Assembly: GCF_018982885.2 (NCBI RefSeq)
Contig: NZ_CP081848.1
Span: 3,782,001 to 3,846,000, forward strand
Reading direction: 5' to 3'
Origin: Polymorphobacter megasporae
GTDB taxonomy: Bacteria; Pseudomonadota; Alphaproteobacteria; Sphingomonadales; Sphingomonadaceae
DNA: 64,000 nucleotides
Part shown: piece by piece, positions 61,956-64,000 of the stretch
Layout of the letters: each line of letters opens with the position of its first letter
Position numbering within the stretch: the first letter of the stretch is position 1
Notes under the pieces: generated by a model
The model's database searches: none
Told to the model about the DNA's origin: nothing
What the model saw: the letters and a program-made list of their open reading frames with translations, nothing else
Program-made: the position numbers and the translations under genes

Positions 61956-63241
61956 CCGCGGCGAGCATCGCCGCTGCCGTCCGCCCGAGCCGGGCGCGGC
62001 TGTTCATCCTTGCGCTGATGACGCTTGCGACGATGCTCAACTATCTCGACCGCGCGGTCATCGGGGTCGCCGCGCCATCGATGAGCAAGGAACTCGGGCT
62101 GTCGGCGGTCGTCCTAGGCCTCGTCTTCTCGTCGTTCTCATGGACTTACGCTGCGGCGCAGATCCCCGGCGGGCTGGTTCTCGATCGGCTCGGAACGCGG
62201 CTTACCTATGCGCTCTCGCTCGGCATCTGGTCGCTCGTCACCCTGCTCCATGCCTTCGCTGCGAACCTTGGCATGTTGCTCGCGTTCCGCTTCGGCCTCG
62301 GGGTCGCCGAGGCACCGTGCTACCCATGCAACAGCCGCATCCTCGCGACGTGGTTCCCGCAATCCGAGCGCGCCCGCGCGACCTCGGTCTATTCGGTCGG
62401 CCAGTATTTCGGCCTCGCCTTCATGACGCCGCTGTTGTTCTGGATCGTTGCGCACTGGGGCTGGCGGGCGCTTTTCCTCGTCGTCGGCGGGGTCGGCATC
62501 GCGTTCGGTTGGGGCTGGTATCTGCTCTACCGCGACCCGGCGCAAAGCCTGGCGATCAACGACGGTGAGCGTGCGCTGATCGCGGCCGGCGGCGGGGTCG
62601 ATGCTCGTCCCGCGGCAACCGCTTTTTCGTGGGCGAACGTCGGCCGGCTGCTGTCGAAGCGCCAGATCCTTGGAGCGTCGATCGGCCAGTTCGCGAGCAA
62701 CTCGACCCTCGTGTTCTTCATCACTTGGTTCCCGACGTATCTCGCCACCGAGCGCCATATGGACTGGATCAAGTCGGGCGTGTTCGCGGTGCTGCCGTAT
62801 ATCGCCGCCTCGGTCGGGGTGCTGATCGGCGGCGCGGTGTCGGACTGGCTGATCCGCCGCACCGGCTCGGCGAACATCGGGCGCAAGCTGCCGGTCGTCG
62901 CCGGGCTGCTTCTGACCTCGACGATCCTGTTGGCGAACTACGTCGACGACAACCGGCTGGTGATCCTCGTCATGTCGATCGCGTTCTTCGGTCAGGGCAT
63001 CTGCAACCTCGGCTGGACGCTGATTTCCGACGTCGCGCCGAAGGAGATGATCGGGCTGACCGGCGGGGTGTTCAACCTGTGCGCCAACCTCGCCGGGATC
63101 GTCACGCCGATCGTCATCGGCTTCGTCGTCGCCGCGACCGGATCATTCTACGGCGCGCTCGCCTACATCGGGGCGGTCGCACTGCTCGGGGCGGGGTCGT
63201 ACATCTTCATCGTCGGGGACGTGCACCGTGTCGAGCTTTGA
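61952..63241 (+). CDS. MFS transporter, anion:cation symporter (ACS) type
   Basis: A 429-residue transporter with 12 transmembrane helices. The first helix is LFILALMTLATMLNYLDRAV, followed by QIPGGLVLDRLGTRLTYALS and the ACS pattern GVAEAPCYPCNSRILATWFP. Such proteins import organic anions such as sugar acids or aromatic acids. It overlaps aroQ by four bases, so it probably imports the substrate of the dehydratase pathway. The substrate is not readable. Confidence 0.9.
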   Translation: MTAASIAAAVRPSRARLFILALMTLATMLNYLDRAVIGVAAPSMSKELGLSAVVLGLVFSSFSWTYAAAQIPGGLVLDRLGTRLTYALSLGIWSLVTLLHAFAANLGMLLAFRFGLGVAEAPCYPCNSRILATWFPQSERARATSVYSVGQYFGLAFMTPLLFWIVAHWGWRALFLVVGGVGIAFGWGWYLLYRDPAQSLAINDGERALIAAGGGVDARPAATAFSWANVGRLLSKRQILGASIGQFASNSTLVFFITWFPTYLATERHMDWIKSGVFAVLPYIAASVGVLIGGAVSDWLIRRTGSANIGRKLPVVAGLLLTSTILLANYVDDNRLVILVMSIAFFGQGICNLGWTLISDVAPKEMIGLTGGVFNLCANLAGIVTPIVIGFVVAATGSFYGALAYIGAVALLGAGSYIFIVGDVHRVEL

Positions 63242-63251
63242 CGCCCTGCGG

Positions 63252-63659
63252 TTAGCTCGGCCGTCGCGCGTTTTCGTGCCCGAAGGTGAGTTCGATGCGG
63301 ATGCCATTGGGGTCGCGCAGGTTAAACTGGACGAGACCCGGCACGCGCGTCTGGCGAACATCATAGGTGACCCCGGCGCGGTCGAGGCGCTCCGCCATTC
63401 CGGGTTGATCCGAACAGTCGAAGGCGATGTGGTCGAGGCGTCCGGGCGCTCCGGCCGGGCGGTCGACCTCGCCGGGCAGCATCGCGTTGACGTGGATGAT
63501 CGGGCGGCCGTCAGCGCTGTGCAGCCACGCGTTGCCCGTCTGGTCGCCCATTGTCGCCGCCGGGCCACGGACGAGATCGAACAAGGTCTCGAAGAACGAC
63601 ATCGTCGCCGCGAACTCCGGGGTCCGGATGTTGATGTGGCCGATGCGCTCGATCGCCAT
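63252..63659 (-). CDS. VOC-family (glyoxalase/dioxygenase-like) protein
   Basis: A 135-residue VOC protein. Metal-binding positions are suggested by ERIGHINIRTPEFAATMSFF, GRLDHIAFDCSD and PNGIRIELTF. Members include glyoxalase I and extradiol dioxygenase-like proteins; this one is too small for a full dioxygenase. Start at 63659. The frame extends upstream but without similarity. It converges with the MFS gene. Confidence 0.82.
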   Translation of the reverse strand: MAIERIGHINIRTPEFAATMSFFETLFDLVRGPAATMGDQTGNAWLHSADGRPIIHVNAMLPGEVDRPAGAPGRLDHIAFDCSDQPGMAERLDRAGVTYDVRQTRVPGLVQFNLRDPNGIRIELTFGHENARRPS

Positions 63660-63722
63660 GCATTTCGCTCCGGTTTCCAATGACGGCGTGAAGATGCGGG
63701 ATGATTTAGGGGAGAACAAGCG

Positions 63723-64000
63723 ATGAAAGCTCGACTTAATCGGCTGGCGGGCGCGGTGGCGCTGCTTCTCGGCGCGACCACGCTCGGCGCGGCGATGCTG
63801 CCGATCGCGTCCGACCCGGTGATGACCGCGAGCGGGAAAATCTCGGGAACGCGCCTGCGCTCGGGCGTCCGCGCGTATCTCGGCATCCCCTACGCCGCGC
63901 CGCCGGTCGGCCAACTGCGCTGGGCCGCGCCGCAGCCGATGCACTGGGACGGCATCTTCAACGCCGACCGCACCGGGGCCGAGTGCATCCAAGTCCTCCG
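63723..64000 (+). CDS. Type-B carboxylesterase (partial)
   Basis: The first 92 codons of a carboxylesterase, cut by the window end. A signal peptide (MKARLNRLAGAVALLLGATT) is followed by GKISGTRLRSGVRAYLGIPY and AAPPVGQLRWAAPQPM, which is the N-terminal signature of the type-B esterase family. A cysteine in GAECIQVL fits the usual first disulfide. The catalytic serine lies outside the window. Confidence 0.88.
   Translation, partial: MKARLNRLAGAVALLLGATTLGAAMLPIASDPVMTASGKISGTRLRSGVRAYLGIPYAAPPVGQLRWAAPQPMHWDGIFNADRTGAECIQVL

Overview
The window is high-GC DNA whose gene content points to an alphaproteobacterium of the order Sphingomonadales. Markers are a UrcA-family protein, a PEPxxWA-type CTERM protein, several TonB-dependent receptors, a DUF3775 protein, a yajC-secD-secF operon and REP-like palindromes between genes. 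No rRNA, CRISPR array or prophage is visible. Genus is not resolved.

Layout. 1-4.7 kb: a fatty-acid beta-oxidation operon on the minus strand (MerR regulator, acyl-CoA dehydrogenase, thiolase, FadJ-like protein cut by the window edge) with a palindromic operator before the regulator. 4.8-13.9 kb: housekeeping genes (ChaA-type antiporter, hisI, purF, an SDR, def, recR, a CoiA-like nuclease, fmt, truA), a possible sigma-54 promoter with a tiny membrane peptide, and a 2OG-Fe(II) oxygenase. 13.9-19.3 kb: tRNA-Met, isoaspartyl peptidase, ferredoxin reductase, HIRAN protein, katG. 19.3-32 kb: MscS-type channel, BrkB/YihY protein, PEP-CTERM protein, two TonB receptors with a PepSY protein (probably iron uptake), CPA1 antiporter. 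32-38.7 kb: nitronate monooxygenase, DUF3775, a terminase-small-subunit-like HTH protein, secF/secD/yajC and a DUF815 ATPase. 38.7-46 kb: a three-gene two-component cassette, an AhpD-like protein, a patatin-like lipase, 3-hydroxybutyrate dehydrogenase, a secreted repeat protein and an acyltransferase. 46-51.5 kb: tRNA-Arg, a stress-type cluster (two CsbD-like proteins, a PAS-LuxR regulator, membrane and lipoproteins) and an S41 peptidase. 51.5-58.5 kb: TetR and SDR, UrcA, LysR, and a four-gene operon of a bacterial GH47 mannosidase with three unrecognised proteins. 58.5-64 kb: ThuA protein, PQQ dehydrogenase, type II dehydroquinase, MFS transporter, VOC protein and a partial carboxylesterase.

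The most unusual structures are as follows. (1) A DUF559 endonuclease-like gene lies between secD and secF and is bracketed by near-identical inverted repeats. Each repeat folds into two hairpins, and the two copies differ by a compensatory base pair. A gene-less relative sits between purF and an SDR. (2) A short conserved block (12 codons on the plus strand, start Met-Arg-Lys-Asn) occurs at 14.1 and 32.1 kb. At 32.2 kb it is followed by a decayed copy of the last 18 codons of the ferredoxin reductase found after the first block, which suggests a collapsed duplication. (3) The GH47 operon has all of its internal junctions overlapping by 4 nt.
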